64,000 bases of DNA from Cristatella mucedo (taxonomy: Eukaryota; Bryozoa; Phylactolaemata; Cristatellidae). Positions 22,094 to 33,764 of the stretch are shown piece by piece. A model generated the notes under the pieces. That model searched no databases. It was not told the DNA's origin and saw only the letters and a list, made by a program, of their open reading frames with translations. Position numbers and translations under genes: made by a program. The stretch covers positions 1,322,501 through 1,386,500 of the forward strand of contig WPIO01000010.1 in assembly GCA_009760855.2 (NCBI GenBank). The letters run 5' to 3'. Position 1 is the first letter of the stretch. Every line of letters starts with the position of its first letter.

Positions 22094-23035
22094 CAGTTCG
22101 CAGGGACAAGAAACAGGCAAAATCTTTGGGGAGCGGAAAAAGCTTAGAGCCCTACTGATAAATCTTTAAGGTAGAGTCGTGCGATGCAGGTTCAATACTA
22201 TTTGTGACAAAACCTGGAAGCAAACTCCGGACTTTCGGTGCATTCAAGCGGAAAACCAGATAACCAAAGTTGCTCATAACATTAGTTAGCGAAAAAGAAA
22301 TCAAGCAGAACGACGAATTGGAAGCCGATAATGAATAAGAAGCAAGAGCTAAAGAAGAAAAGTGCACGTGCGTGCAGTGAGTGACACTTTTGTTCAATGT
22401 GCCTAAAAAGCCTTAAAACAAGAAAGCACATACGTGCATTAATATGCGGATGGTCTACAGCCAAAAAAATGATACATATAAAGCTTACTAAAGGCTTAGG
22501 CTCTGCCACCCAGATTATCAGATCAATAATATCCTATTTTTTCATTCCTAAGGACATGCGTATAGCAGACACGAAAGGATCAGAAACTCTCGGGCACGAT
22601 GCAAAGAGAATCTTTGGGATTGGGTCTAAGACATTGCTGGTCGTCTTGAGACTCTCCTGAAAATTAGTTGGAATGTGACGTCGCGGAACGTACCCTCTGA
22701 GACAGGGAATCTTGAACGTTCTATATCCTCAAAATTGTCTAAAAACTGGCATCTTTCAAGAACGGGTTATAATGCACTAATCCTTGGTTACACCAGTGCC
22801 TAAATCTTCGATGAGTTTTGCACTGATCGTGTGTACATTGATAGGCTACATGTTTCTTAAGGTTAAACGCATAGCAATGTTTATTCAAGCAAAAGGGGTT
22901 ACTCTTTAATGAACACCTTTACAACAAGTAAGAATTAATAACTATCCCTGCTGCTAATATTCTGAAGAAATACCGCAATACGAGTAGGATAGAACGATAT
23001 TCTCACTGCCAATATTATCTAGGCTGACATGCAAT
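22094..23035. other. Palindrome spacer, nothing recognised
   Basis: Only short unconnected open frames are visible. No repeat match elsewhere in the window was noticed. Confidence 0.5.
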
Positions 23036-25680
23036 CCTACAGGCAGAGCTAAGTCAGCCAAGGGAGTGAGACGACGGCGAAAAGGAAATGCATCGGGCAG
23101 GTGCCGTCGCCGAATGCTGAGATTGAGCAGCAGCCTGCATAAAGCTGCCAGTGACCGTGCCGGTAGCGATCGGCAGTGGATCGATCGGAATGCGGTTCAA
23201 ACTTGCGATCGAAAAATGCTCGAACAATTTGTGGGAGCTCGTGCTTCCAGGGCCTGCTACTGTTGCGAGGCTAGCTGCTCTCGAGTGAGCTGCAGGCTGA
23301 CTAAAGGCATGGCATTTCCATGACGAGAAATCTTTAATGTCATCGCTACTGACTTGCCACGAAGCTAATACTAATTAGTATAGTTTCCATTCGGGTACCG
23401 GGTATTATAGCAGGCAGCAGCAGTCCTGACTTAGCTTCAGAACCTGACTTAGCTGCACCTCTTCCCTAAATGCAAATGCGGTCGGGGTCAGCATGGGTCA
23501 AGTTAATGATTTGAAAAGATTAACACCAAATCACGATCTACTTTACAAGAAGTTTTCTTACGGCGACTGAGTAGCTGTAAGTAGAACTTCATCAGCTGCA
23601 CGGGCAAGCGCCGATGGGTATTTGCAGCGAACGTAGGAACGCTGATTCGTTCAAACAGCATTTGCTTGCATTTGTAAGAATCGTGTGTGAACGCGAACGA
23701 TGAGATTACCCAGTACTAAAGCAGCTAGTTACCGACACCTCTATCACAGCTAGCAATGGACAGTGCACCCATCACCACGAAGATCACACATTAATTGTGA
23801 CTGACATGAATGCAAAAGCCATTTCCAGCACGTTTCAAGCAAATAGCAGAAACGCCAGTCCACGAAAGGATGGGAACGAGCACTATCAAGGACTAATACG
23901 TCGGACTGGAACGCCGGGCTTTCCGTGAAACGTCAGAGCCAAATAGCAACACCTTCGCAAAGTAAAATAAATAGACGCGTAGGATAGAACCTTGTCCTCA
24001 CTGCCTACATTCTGCAATGCAGACAGGCAATTCTCCAAGCAGAGCTAAGCTGGGCAAGGGAGTCGGACGACGGCGATAAGGAAATGCATCGGTCACATAT
24101 CGCCAGTGATAGCAGATACTGATCAGCAGCCGGGATAAAGCTGCCGGTGACAGTGCCCGTGGCGATTGGCAGTGGATCGATCGGAATACGGTTCAAACTT
24201 CCGATCGGAAAATGCTCGAACCGTTTCTGGGGAACTGATCATCAGCCTGGATAAAGCTGCCAATGACCGTGCAAGCGATCGGCGGTAGATCGATCGGAAT
24301 GTGGTTCAAACTTATGATCGACAAATACTCCAAGAATTTCTGGAGAACCAGTGCGTCACGTGCCTGCTACTGCTTCGATACTAGCTGCTCTCGAGTGGGC
24401 TGCAGGCCGACTAAAGACATGGGATTTCCACGATGCGAAATCGTTCAGGTTATCGTTATTGACATGCCACAGTACCAATGCCAGTTAATGTAACGTAATG
24501 TAATGTATCTCCGTCTGTAACTCCACAAAGTCATCAAGACCATGTGGGTTTTACGCAGGAGAGTTTTGTATAGCAAACTTACAGCCTAAGTGGCTTTCAG
24601 TAGCCAACAGACTTCGTCTCGCGAAACAAAGCAAAAGTGGGAAGTATAGCAGAGTCAGGAGAGCAGTTGAGGTAGTGAGGAGCATGGAAGTAGCAGCTCA
24701 GGACCGCTGAAAAGGATGAGCCATAGTCGGCAGTAAGAGAGTCTAGTTCCTATTCGGGTAACGGGTATTGCCTTACTATTATAGCTGGCAGCAGCAGCCC
24801 TGACTAAGCTTCAGAACCTGACTTAGCTGCACCTTCTCCCTAAATGCAAGTGTGGCCAGGGTCAGCTTGGGTTAAGTGAATGATTTGAAAAGATTAAAAC
24901 CAATCGCTATCTACTTTACCAGCTGTTTTCTTTCGGCGACCGACAAGTTGTGGGTAGAAATTATTCTGCTGCATGCAACAGCCTTGCTGGATAGTTGCAG
25001 CTAATATAGCTAGGCTAATTCGTTCGAACCCAATTTTTGCATTCGCGAGAAATGTGTCTGAAGACGGACGATTAGATAGCCCAGTGCTGAAGCAGCTAAT
25101 AACCTATATCTATACCACCACTAGAAACAGATAGTGCATCCATAACCACGAAGATCGCAAATCAATTGTGACAGACATTACTACCAGTTTAGATCAAATA
25201 AATGGTCTGAAAAGATCAAAACCAAATCAGTCTACTGTACTAGCTTTTTTCCCTACGGCGACCAAGTAGCTGGAGGTAGAAACTAATCAGCTGCATCCTT
25301 ACTGCCGGCATTTTGCTATGCTGACATGCAATACTCAAAGCAGAGCTAAGCTTGGAATGCTCGAACCATTTCTCGAGAAACGGTACGTCACGCTCCTGCT
25401 ACAACTTCGAAGCTAGCTACTCCCGAGTGGGCTGCAGGCCGACTAACGGCTTGTGATTTCCATGACGCAAAATGTTTCAGGTCATTGTTACTGACCGGCT
25501 ACGAGGCTACTACTAATTAATCTAGTTTACGTTCGGACAACGACTAATGTCTTCCCATTAAAGCGGGTAGCCGCGACACTAACTTAACTTTAGAACCTGA
25601 CTTCGCTGCACCTCCTCCCTAAATGCAAATTCGGTCGGGGTCAGCTTCGGTCAACTATAAGTCACGAAATCAGAACGACA
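23036..25680. repeat. Degenerate ~1 kb tandem units
   Basis: Landmark blocks recur in order. GAGTG(G/A)GCTGCAGGC occurs near 23,283, 24,394 and 25,427. A GAACCTGACTT(A/C)GCTGCACC block occurs near 23,440, 24,812 and 25,592. A CGATCGG(C/A)...GATCGGAAT(G/A) block occurs near 23,165, 24,165 and 24,275. The spacing of about 0.8-1.4 kb shows unequal units with internal duplications and insertions. One insertion is the ~160 bp element at 24,497. No coding potential is seen. Confidence 0.75.
24497..24662 (-). mobile_element. ~160 bp unnamed dispersed element
   Basis: This is the reverse complement of 36,061-36,222. It shares CTTCCCACTTT at one end, GAGTTACAGAC(G/A)GAGATACATT at the other, and most of the middle. 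It has no terminal inverted repeats, no open frame and no poly-A. A more diverged relative appears at 35,912-36,010 and at the mirrored 15,695-15,800. Confidence 0.65.
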
Positions 25681-26080
25681 AGTCACCCAAGTACTGAAAA
25701 CTTTTTCGAGAATATCAGTTCATACGAAATGAAGTTGGGGCTGTCCTAACTTTGCAGCATTACTCATCGATCTACTAATTTTACCAATCGGTGCTGCCTT
25801 GAGCTTAAGTAAGGGATGAGTACAGCAAAGTGTAGAATTTCTCAATTCTTGCAGAGATCATGTCTGAGAGCACTCCGTCAAGCCCTGGGGGGTGACTCGC
25901 AGTAAGAGTTTCGGATATATCCGAAGGATGGTATCCCTGTCTGAAAGTAGCCCCTGTTGCAAAGAATTGTACTTCGATGCTGGGAGGCTACAGTTATCAT
26001 ATTGAACGACTAATGCAATCCAGGAAAAAATCTGGTAGCCGTTAGGCCAATGTACTGTCAGAAACTGCCTTAGCTGCAGT
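25681..26080. other. Spacer, nothing recognised
   Basis: About 400 bp without a supported feature separate the tandem units from the Ala-rich SEC16-like fragment. Confidence 0.5.
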
Positions 26081-26658
26081 TTTTCAAACCGGAAATAAAG
26101 TCGAGGTCAGAACGGGTCAGCAATCGACTGGAGTGGTCGTATACAAAGGACCTTGGGCTGATGCAACTACATCCGAGCATGCAGCAGCTATCACCATCCA
26201 CGAGACAGCTACAGTCAACGCCCAGGCTGCAGCTGCTCCCAGCGTGGTGGATGAAGCTTCTATCCCAGCCCTCGAGACTGATGCCACTGAATTCTGCTTT
26301 GCAGGTGCCACCAACGTCGTGGAGATCAACACTCATGTTGCTGGTGGCAGTGTCTGAGCCCTGGATGCCACGTTTAGCGATGACCTTGAGGTTGAGGTTA
26401 TGAAACTTCTGCATTTATGATATATGCATTCTGATATATGCATTTGTCGAGATACCATATTGGTATCATGAGATATCAAGCAGTTCACTGCGGCTTGCCT
26501 CTATAATAAGAATAGGAGCAAGGCCATGGGCCTGGATGTTTTAGGTTATAGCACCAGTGCAGCCATGCACACATTATTCGATCACGATCCGGAATATCTG
26601 AACTACAGCCATGCTTGGGCATGTTCTCATCAGCTTTTGCTGCTGGCACTGCCTACAG
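26081..26658 (+). pseudogene. SEC16: SEC16-like N-terminal fragment (copy A'')
   Basis: 26,133-26,357 encodes Ala-rich sequence related to part of copy A near 5,200-5,350. 26,430-26,658 matches A from 7,190 to 7,417, including the Tyr-rich exon (MGLDVLGYS..., DHDPEYLNYSHAW). About 1.8 kb of A between these blocks is missing. One T is lost in the CAGCTTTTG run relative to A, which changes the frame. The exon that follows in A (7,519) is deleted, leaving only 61 bp between the GTAGGT donor and the next conserved block. It leads into the SEC16 central domain, which ties the Ala-rich segments to SEC16. Confidence 0.65.
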
Positions 26659-26719
26659 GTAGGTTTCGTCTTTTTTTCTATCGTGTTCACATTAAGCCGA
26701 TTGTCTGCATCGGCTCAAG

Positions 26720-28642
26720 CACGTGTGAGCTTCAGCAAGTCTGGACAGCTTGTTATAGTACTTCCGAGTAGCGCAAAGAATGGGCATCCTCACTTGATTC
26801 AGATTCACGAGCTAGCACCGATTGTGCAGCAATTCGCAACTATAGCCAGCGTGCATGCACAGACAAGGCCCGAGATTCCATATGCATTAGAATTTCCTCT
26901 TGTAAGGTAAGTCATTAACATAAACAAGCTGCAGTGGAACATACTTTGAATTCGAATATTTGTGAGCGCCACCACTAGGACAATCTACCAACAAATTGGC
27001 CACTGCTCTGAAAAAAATGGCCCCGACTAGTCTCTGACTGAGAACTGTTTGTCAACTTGTGCCTATTCAGAGTACTGCAGGCAGAAAACGTTTACTATGT
27101 TTTGTTCACGGACCAGACTCGCAAGCGAGATGTTATTGACTTTTGTAAACGACAGATCAGTGAGTGCAAACTTGAGAAAGACAGTGTTGACAAGGAGGCA
27201 TCAGTTCTCATGTGGAACCTTTTGGCCATGCTAGTCAGGCAAAACGGGGTGAGTGCACCCTCATTGACACTGCACTCTCCTAGGCACGATCTGCTTTGCA
27301 AAAAAATTTCACTAGACTTCTTATCTACATTTCTGACTTATAGAAACTCGGACATCGTAGAACTTCTAATCGAGGAAGATGGCAGTTTCTCACGCAATGA
27401 TGGAGAGCCAGCCCCTAAGCAACAGCAAAAATTTGCTACAGCTGCCGACAAGGAAAACCTTGATGCCAACACCGACCACCTTTGTCTGCTGCTACTAGCT
27501 GGTCACACGAGAGAAGCTGTCACATTTCCTGTTAAAAATGGTCTTTGGGGGCATGCATCCTTTCTCGCAAAAATGGACAGCCGCACTGAGACCTATGTTA
27601 CTTCACGGTGAGCAGCAATACACTACCATTTGACCTGTGCTTCTGTGCATGATGTGTGCCTGAGAGAATGCCCACTTGTGTTAGTTCGTGAGGGGCTCTG
27701 TGTCAGTGAACCTACCTGTGTATGCCTGCCTGCCATTGCATGTCTGCCGTAGCTTAATTGCATTGCAGTATTTCCCTAATTTCTGTGAGTGTGAAAACTC
27801 TAACACAAATATTGCAGGTTTCTTGCAACGTGCATGGGCAAGAAAGATCCCATTACTACGCTCTATGAGCTGATGCTGCACAAGCAGCCAAGTGTGGTCA
27901 CGGCATGTGCTACAAATTGACAGACGATGGCTGGCTATGTCATCTACCTCTCTGCTTTATCGTGATGCAGCCGCTAGTAGGGCTGCGGCTTGCCTTGCGG
28001 CAGCATGAGCGGCATTTGCTAACGCTACACTGGATCCAGAGTGCATGGGCTCGGTGAACGTTTCTTGCAGAGCATCGTCAATGGTGACAGCAGCGACTGG
28101 CATCAGCATCTGGCCATGATGCTGCACCCGACACGTGATGAATTAGACTCACGGCGAGCGGCCGAGCAGCTGGGAGACGCCCTCACTGCCCAAGGACGAG
28201 TCATAGCCAGTCAGTTCTGCTATTTGGTCGCCGGCGTGCGGTTCGAAGGCTTCGGAAACAAGAGCGCGAAGCTGAGCTTGCTCGGGGCACATACGAGGTG
28301 AGCCTGCTTCCATCTCTAGTGCCTTTTCGACTTGGCCTTGTCCTTGAACGACAGTTCTGTTAAACGTCGGTTGCAATTCAAATTAGTGTGTGATGGCATC
28401 GAGCTAGCATCGTGTCTCAACTCCCACCAGCAGCCAACGGCCAGTTTACATTAGCAAGCATTTTCAACTTATTATTGATATCTGAGATGAATAACGTATT
28501 CGCAACATGTCAAAAAAAATTTTGCAAATGTTTTAGAATGCCTGAGAAAGAAAATTCTTTCGACAAATATATTGAATGGACGGAGGTGTTAGAATTTGCA
28601 TGGAGTCTGTCAAGACCGGCCTTCGTGCTACCACACCTGCAG
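26720..28642 (+). CDS. SEC16: SEC16-like central conserved domain, five exons (right copy)
   Basis: The exons are 26720-26906, 27071-27607, 27818-27902, 28071-28297 and 28537-28642. All junction phases agree, giving about 380 residues without a stop. Matches to animal SEC16 are VSFSKSGQLVIVLP, then RDVIDFCKRQ, then the signature KNGLWGHASFLAKMDSRT, then DPITTLYELM, WHQHLAMML, FCYLVAG and VLEFAWSLSRP. In known SEC16 this domain forms an ACE1-type helical scaffold with SEC13 at ER exit sites. Donors are GT except at 27903-27904, which is GC, where the left arm has GT. The domain is intact, but downstream exons are broken, so the gene is probably non-functional or truncated. Confidence 0.85.
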
Positions 28643-28723
28643 GTATGGTGGCGCCCAAGGCAGCAGCAGCAGAAGGACCTGCAGTGGCAAGGATGTACTA
28701 CTGAAGTTAATCGTCGTAGCCTC
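28333..28723 (+). repeat. Direct duplicate of 32,603-32,981, copy 1
   Basis: This ~390 bp block contains the acceptor and exon at 28,537-28,642. It recurs at 32,603-32,981 on the other side of the A' insert. Copy 2 has an open exon too (MPKTQFFFDKYIEW...), but a short deletion removes its donor. The left arm has only one copy. Confidence 0.85.
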
Positions 28724-29484
28724 GGCTCTGCAAGTAGGCTCGGTGAACCAGCGACAAGTTCACAAAATGGGTGCCGGCTGCTGACATAGCCATTCCCAGG
28801 GTGGCAACCTTCGGTGCATCACGTGGTAGCGGCAAGGCCTGCGCTTCAGGTACCACAGGTCAAAGATGACCTTTCCCTGTCGCCAGAAAAATTAAACGGT
28901 GCTGGATACCTTAATACTTCAAGCATTCATATTAGCGCCAATACTGTTCTCAGGAATGGTTGTTTGCTTGATTTGCAGCACTTAACAGTGTGCATACGAG
29001 ATGATGGTTAGCTAATCGGCCCGAAATCGATCGTTAGTTAGGCTGGCATGCAGATCGTCTTGCAAGATTTTTTCTAAGACAGATTTTAGTTGTTTTGCAC
29101 GAATCTAGTAATCCTGGTGCTCTTAGGTAGTGTAGCCTGCTACCCAAAGAATATGTGAGAGGGTCTTCATTTATGTCGTCCCTACAGCTTAATTGAATGT
29201 TTTTTTCTAGCTCTATCGCATATCTGCCACTAGTTTTCTTGCAGCACGTCTATCCGACGCGGTACGTCACACTCGAGGATAGCAAAGGGAAGCCGTTGTC
29301 ACAGCCTCGACTGCAGATTTTGGGTGTAACTTCGCTTCGGAGTTGCTCAGTAATTTTCACAAGTTTGAAAGTACAGTCTCTCTGATTCAATCGTATGGAG
29401 TGCCTTATTTTACCTTACGATGATTTATAGCAGCAGCCAAAACAAAGTCTCCTAGTAAGACTGGTTGTGGTTTAGCTCTTGTGG
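28724..29484. other. Insert-specific sequence, no recognised gene
   Basis: It starts abruptly after CGTCGTAGCCTC, where homology with the left arm stops. No match elsewhere in the window and no supported coding frame were noticed. Confidence 0.45.
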
Positions 29485-30000
29485 TAGTTTGATTTATCAT
29501 GTGAGCTCGCGTTGCAAGCAGCAGCGATAGCCGTCGAGGCTTTTCTGCCGATTACTAAACGAGGCAGTAATCGGTATATTTTTACTTTACCCCTAACCAT
29601 GCAAACTAAACCTTTCTCCTAAGAAAGCTTCTACCGACGAAAAAATTGCCGAATCGTTGGTCGAGTCATTGGTATCATTTCGGGAGCTGTAATAGCTCTC
29701 TAGGTAAGGCGATTGCTTTTCACGACCTCAGCCCCGAGGTCGTGTGTTCAAATCCTGTGGTGGGCGATCCTTTATCGCCACTGCTAGCCGTGGTGATAGC
29801 CGTCAAGGCTCTTCTGTCGCTATACAATAAGAGGCTGTTAAATCAGCTAGTGTATTGTTTGCCCAAACTGAACCTTTCTCCTAAGAAAGCTTCTACCGAC
29901 GAAAAAATGGCCGAGTCGTTGGTCCAGTCATTGGTATCATTTGCCCGGCGAGCTGCTACAGGACGAGAAATCGGCAGAGCACAAGCCACCTAGAGTCGAT
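29485..30000 (+). mobile_element. SINE family A, two tandem copies
   Basis: The first copy (about 29,510-29,690) has only the body. The second (about 29,700-29,960) has a tRNA-like head with the inverted motif GACCTC...GAGGTC and a B-box-like TGTTCAAATCC near 29,750, then the same body (GATAGCCGT, CTGTTAAATCAGCT, CTGAACCTTTCTCCTAAGAA, CTTCTACCGACGA). The unit length is about 250 bp. Copy A at 1,995 has one body. Confidence 0.7.
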
Positions 30001-30427
30001 GCTTTAGTTCCAATGGCTGAGACAATAGTTTTCTATTACCTTCCCAGGCGAATTAAACGTCATCTCTCTGCGTTTTCAAATCTCGGCACAAAGTCTGAGA
30101 AACGTGCTTATCCGAATACCTACTCAGGCCCACTCAGAACAACCTAAAATAAAGATAAAGCATGCTAGCATCACCCTAAGAGCATAAAAGAGCTTACCTT
30201 ACACTTTTCGAACGCTGAAATTCAAGCGTATATATCGCCCACTGATATCAGCGACCAGTTCAGCTCATACAAAGTAATGCCAAGCAAAGTGTTATTTATA
30301 TGGCAAGTCTGACGTGTTCAAAGTTTTGAGCATTCCCTGTAAAATAATTCAGAAAAATATAAACCACTACATGTGCTCGGGAATGGTAAATCAGCAAGAG
30401 GGCGAGTATTTTGTGACCTTCTTTGTG

Positions 30428-30430
<3 letters not shown>

Positions 30431-30494
<64 letters not shown>

Positions 30495-30555
30495 TATATT
30501 TATAATGGCTCATATATATATATATATAATGGCTAATATATATATATATATATAT
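30431..30555. repeat. (TA)n microsatellite
   Basis: Two alternating AT tracts are separated by ATGGCT spacers, with TA repeats of over 50 bp in the first. It is absent from the matching place in copy A. Open frames reading Tyr-Ile repeats here are artefacts. Confidence 0.95.
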
Positions 30556-30925
30556 TAAAACTACAGGTTAGTAGTCTTTCACAAGAAGCAAAAAAGCATG
30601 CAGCATACCATTTGGCAGTCTATAATTTTTGGCAATAACTTGAAAGTATTATCCGAGTATTTAGAGCTATTAACTTTTATTTTCCTTACAACAATCACAT
30701 GAACCAGCTTCAGTAATGCGACACTTTTAATTAATCCGAGCCCCACATTCCTAGAGCCAGCATAAAGACAAATGCATGCATGAACGAACTGGTTTAGAAG
30801 AGCAGACAAGCTACATCTGTCGAGCATCAGAGAGTTAGTCTTTTTTGTATAAACACTCATCAAGATGATTTGTTTCGATTTTAGTTTACTGAAGACGTGG
30901 CTTCCATATTTAAGCATTTCGTGAT

Positions 30926-32602
30926 GTTCCGACGATTGCAGTCTAACCCTTCCCCTGACAAGATCACATCATCCAGTGCTGAATGCCCAAGTGGCAGCAC
31001 ACGGCCCATTCTTTCTGACAGCCTCAAGCATCCTGTGACCGGCTGGTATCACAAACTTGTTGATGGGGCCGCAAAAATGGTTTCATCAGTAGTACAAACC
31101 ATGCAGAGCACGTCAAGTGTCACTACTCAGCAAACTATATCACCAAGAGTTGAACAAGAAATTACTGCTGCTGCAGACAAGCCAATTGCAGCAGACTTCG
31201 CAGTGACTGAAAATTGGTGGCATGACCAACCTCAACATAATCCTGTCGTCTATCTCCAGCCGGAGACCAGCCTCAGTAGCCATGACCAAACTTCACCTTT
31301 AACGGTTGGTGAAGCCATGTTAGTGCCTTTGAATACGACTGGTGCTCCTACGACAGCTGTCCACCGTTGGGCACAGTCCGACTACAAACAGCAGGCGTTT
31401 GATCGTGACCTGAGTGATAGTGCTGGGGACAGGGATGCACTCTCTACATCCTCAGTCAACAAAATCAGTCAGGGCACATTACATGCAACCACCCAGGGTG
31501 TACCGTCTGCCCATGAGCATGCCGTGTCAGGCCAAGCAAATAATTGTCATCCGATCCCAGTCATGATTGTGAATCTACCATCTGCAGAATTTGATGGACT
31601 GACATTAGAATTCGATCACTCGGACCGTGGTGTTGGTTTAAACAAAATGCCTGACATACGTGAAGACACTATAGCAGCTAAGCTCGACCACTGCACCAGC
31701 ACGGTTCGACTTTCTCAAAAGGATGCCACTGTTGGGGACGAAAATGCTAGCATGTCTGTCATTAGTGTTAGCTCTTGATCTATGTATGGTACATTGCATC
31801 GATGTGGTACAGGCAATACGGTAGCAGGAGCAGCAGGAACAGAAGCAGCAGGAGCAAGAGCAGCAGCAGCAGCAGCAGTGCTCATCCAGGTCTACGACTT
31901 CGCTGCCGGCAGAGAAATAATGGTCTACAATCATGTCAGTCACAAGAACTGCCGCTGACTAATGAACAGTTGGTGTCGCCAAATCAGAAAAATGAAACTA
32001 GATATTTGGATACATCCCGTACACAGAAACCACCGTACTCAGCAGCTTTAGTGCATCTGCCTACAGCCGTGATGAAAGGGTCAGCCTACCAACTTAGGCA
32101 AACCCTGAAGCACCAAGAACAGGGCACAGCTGCTCCCACGTACCCAAAACCAGGTATGCCACCAGTCAGGCATGAAACATTTATCAATATCGATGAGGCA
32201 GCTTCTGCCGACTACATCGCGGCTGCCACAGCCAAACTCCAGGAGGAAGTTGCTATGGATATTGACAAAGCAGCTTCTACAAACCTGCAGGTGCTGACTG
32301 CTGCTAGGAATCCGAATGAAGCAGCTGCTGACTACTCGGAGGCAGCTCCCAGCAACTTACAGGAAACAGGTTCTTCTCATCCTTTGGTGGCAGCGAGGAG
32401 AATTGGTTCGAAATGGAATGCTGTAAATGCACCAGAGGCTGCTTCAACAAGCACTCGGGGTGCTGTTGGAACCAATACAAATGACAGTGTGACAGGTAAC
32501 ATTATCGGTGCGCTTGATGGGGCCTGTACTAGCACCCTCCTTGCTGAAACAATGGGCATCAGTGATAATGTTGGTCCCAATTTGCAGGTAAATGTGTTCT
32601 TA
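30926..32602 (+). pseudogene. SEC16: SEC16-like N-terminal segment (copy A')
   Basis: The open frame runs from 30,897 to a TGA at about 31,778, with ATG 30,924-30,926 equivalent to 3,469. A further open stretch is 31,775-32,617. It is clearly paralogous to 3,469-5,115, with shared motifs TGWY(H/N)K(L/F)V, VVQTMQSTSS and HNPVVYLQPET. It keeps TGG where A has TGA but has its own frame break near 31,770 and a CAG repeat at about 31,857-31,880. It stops at 32,602, joined through TGGCCTT to the second copy of the 28,333 block, so the Ala-rich part and the Tyr-rich exon are missing. Confidence 0.65.
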
Positions 32603-32981
32603 TGGCCTTATCCTTGAACGGAAGTTCTGTTAAACGTAGGTTGCATTTTGAATTAGTAAGTGATGGCATCGAGCTAGCATCGTGTCTCAACTCCAATCAG
32701 CAGCCAACGGCCAATTTACATTAGCCAGCATTTACAACTTATTCATAATATATGAGATAAATAACGTATTTGCAAGATTTCTAAACATTAAAAATTTTGC
32801 TAATGTTTTAGAATGCCTAAGACACAATTTTTCTTCGACAAATATATTGAATGGACGGAAGTTTTAGAATTTGCATGGAGTCTGTCAAGACCGGCCTTCG
32901 TGGTGCTCAATGCAGCAGCAGCAGCAACGGCAGGAACTGCAGTGGCGAGGATGTGCTACTGAAGTTAACCGTCGTAGCCTC
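32603..32981 (+). repeat. Direct duplicate of 28,333-28,723, copy 2
   Basis: Homology with the left arm resumes here and continues beyond 32,981, so this is the copy joined to the downstream gene. Its exon (equivalent to 28,537-28,642) is open but lacks the CTACCACACCTGCAG end and the donor. Confidence 0.8.
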
Positions 32982-33581
32982 TTTTCCGAGCCTTTGCACA
33001 TGGCAGTGCACACCCTGATAGGTGTGATGTTCTGACTGCTCAATAAGGTTTACTTTGATGCTGCAGAGCCAATTGGGTTTCTGTGGTTCTATTTAACAAA
33101 GTGTTGCTGCTCAATGACACAGCTGACACTCAAGTATTTATTTCTTTTCTGGTGTCGTTATTCACTGCTTGCTGGCTATAAGCCTTAAACGCTTTTGGAT
33201 GCTTCAGTTCAACTGCTCAAATATCTCTCAGAAATGGTTCTTACAAGAAAACACAGAAGCAACACATTCTTCGACAAAGCCTCGAGCTGTACCTGTGGAT
33301 GCCTTGCACTCACTATCTACCTGCTGCAGACCATGCTTAAGCTAAAGGAACTATACTGCTTCAGCTTAAGCATTAGCCAGCTGTTTCGCTAGCATTTGTG
33401 AATTCAGCTCTCTTTCAACCAAACTGGCAGTCTTTTTAAAGTTACCGTCATACATTGTTTTTGGTTACAGCAAACAATCAGTACCTGACGATGTCCTAAG
33501 CCCATGCATCTAACCACCCCAGCGCACATGTCCATGACCGATTTGCACTTGCAAGTCACTTGATGCTTCTTACCATTGGAG

Positions 33582-33665
33582 AGCTACAAGCTTGCCAAAG
33601 CTTGGATTCATTTGGAGGGCGGGCAGCTGCCGGAAGAGCTGCGCATGCTCTACAGCCTGTTTGAG
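33582..33665 (+). pseudogene. SEC16: SEC16 central-domain exon with 57 bp deletion
   Basis: It has 84 nt against 141 nt in the left copy. The reading frame is kept, but 19 codons are gone, including YCEAIA. The acceptor is TTGGAG instead of TTGCAG. The donor GTAGGC is intact. Confidence 0.75.
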
Positions 33666-33764
33666 GTAGGCGATCAGCTCGCTCTGCCGTTCACGCCTGC
33701 TGAATAGTTGGACGTTAAAACGCTTTGTTGGCCACGTATGCGTACATTCAAGAAGATTTCTCCA

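Noticed and set aside
27249-27343. A possible 95 bp intron (GTGAGT...TATAG) inside the central-domain exon, with its AG changed to AT in the left copy
   Set aside because: Removing 95 bp breaks the reading frame, and the unspliced frame is open in both copies. I keep one 537 nt exon.
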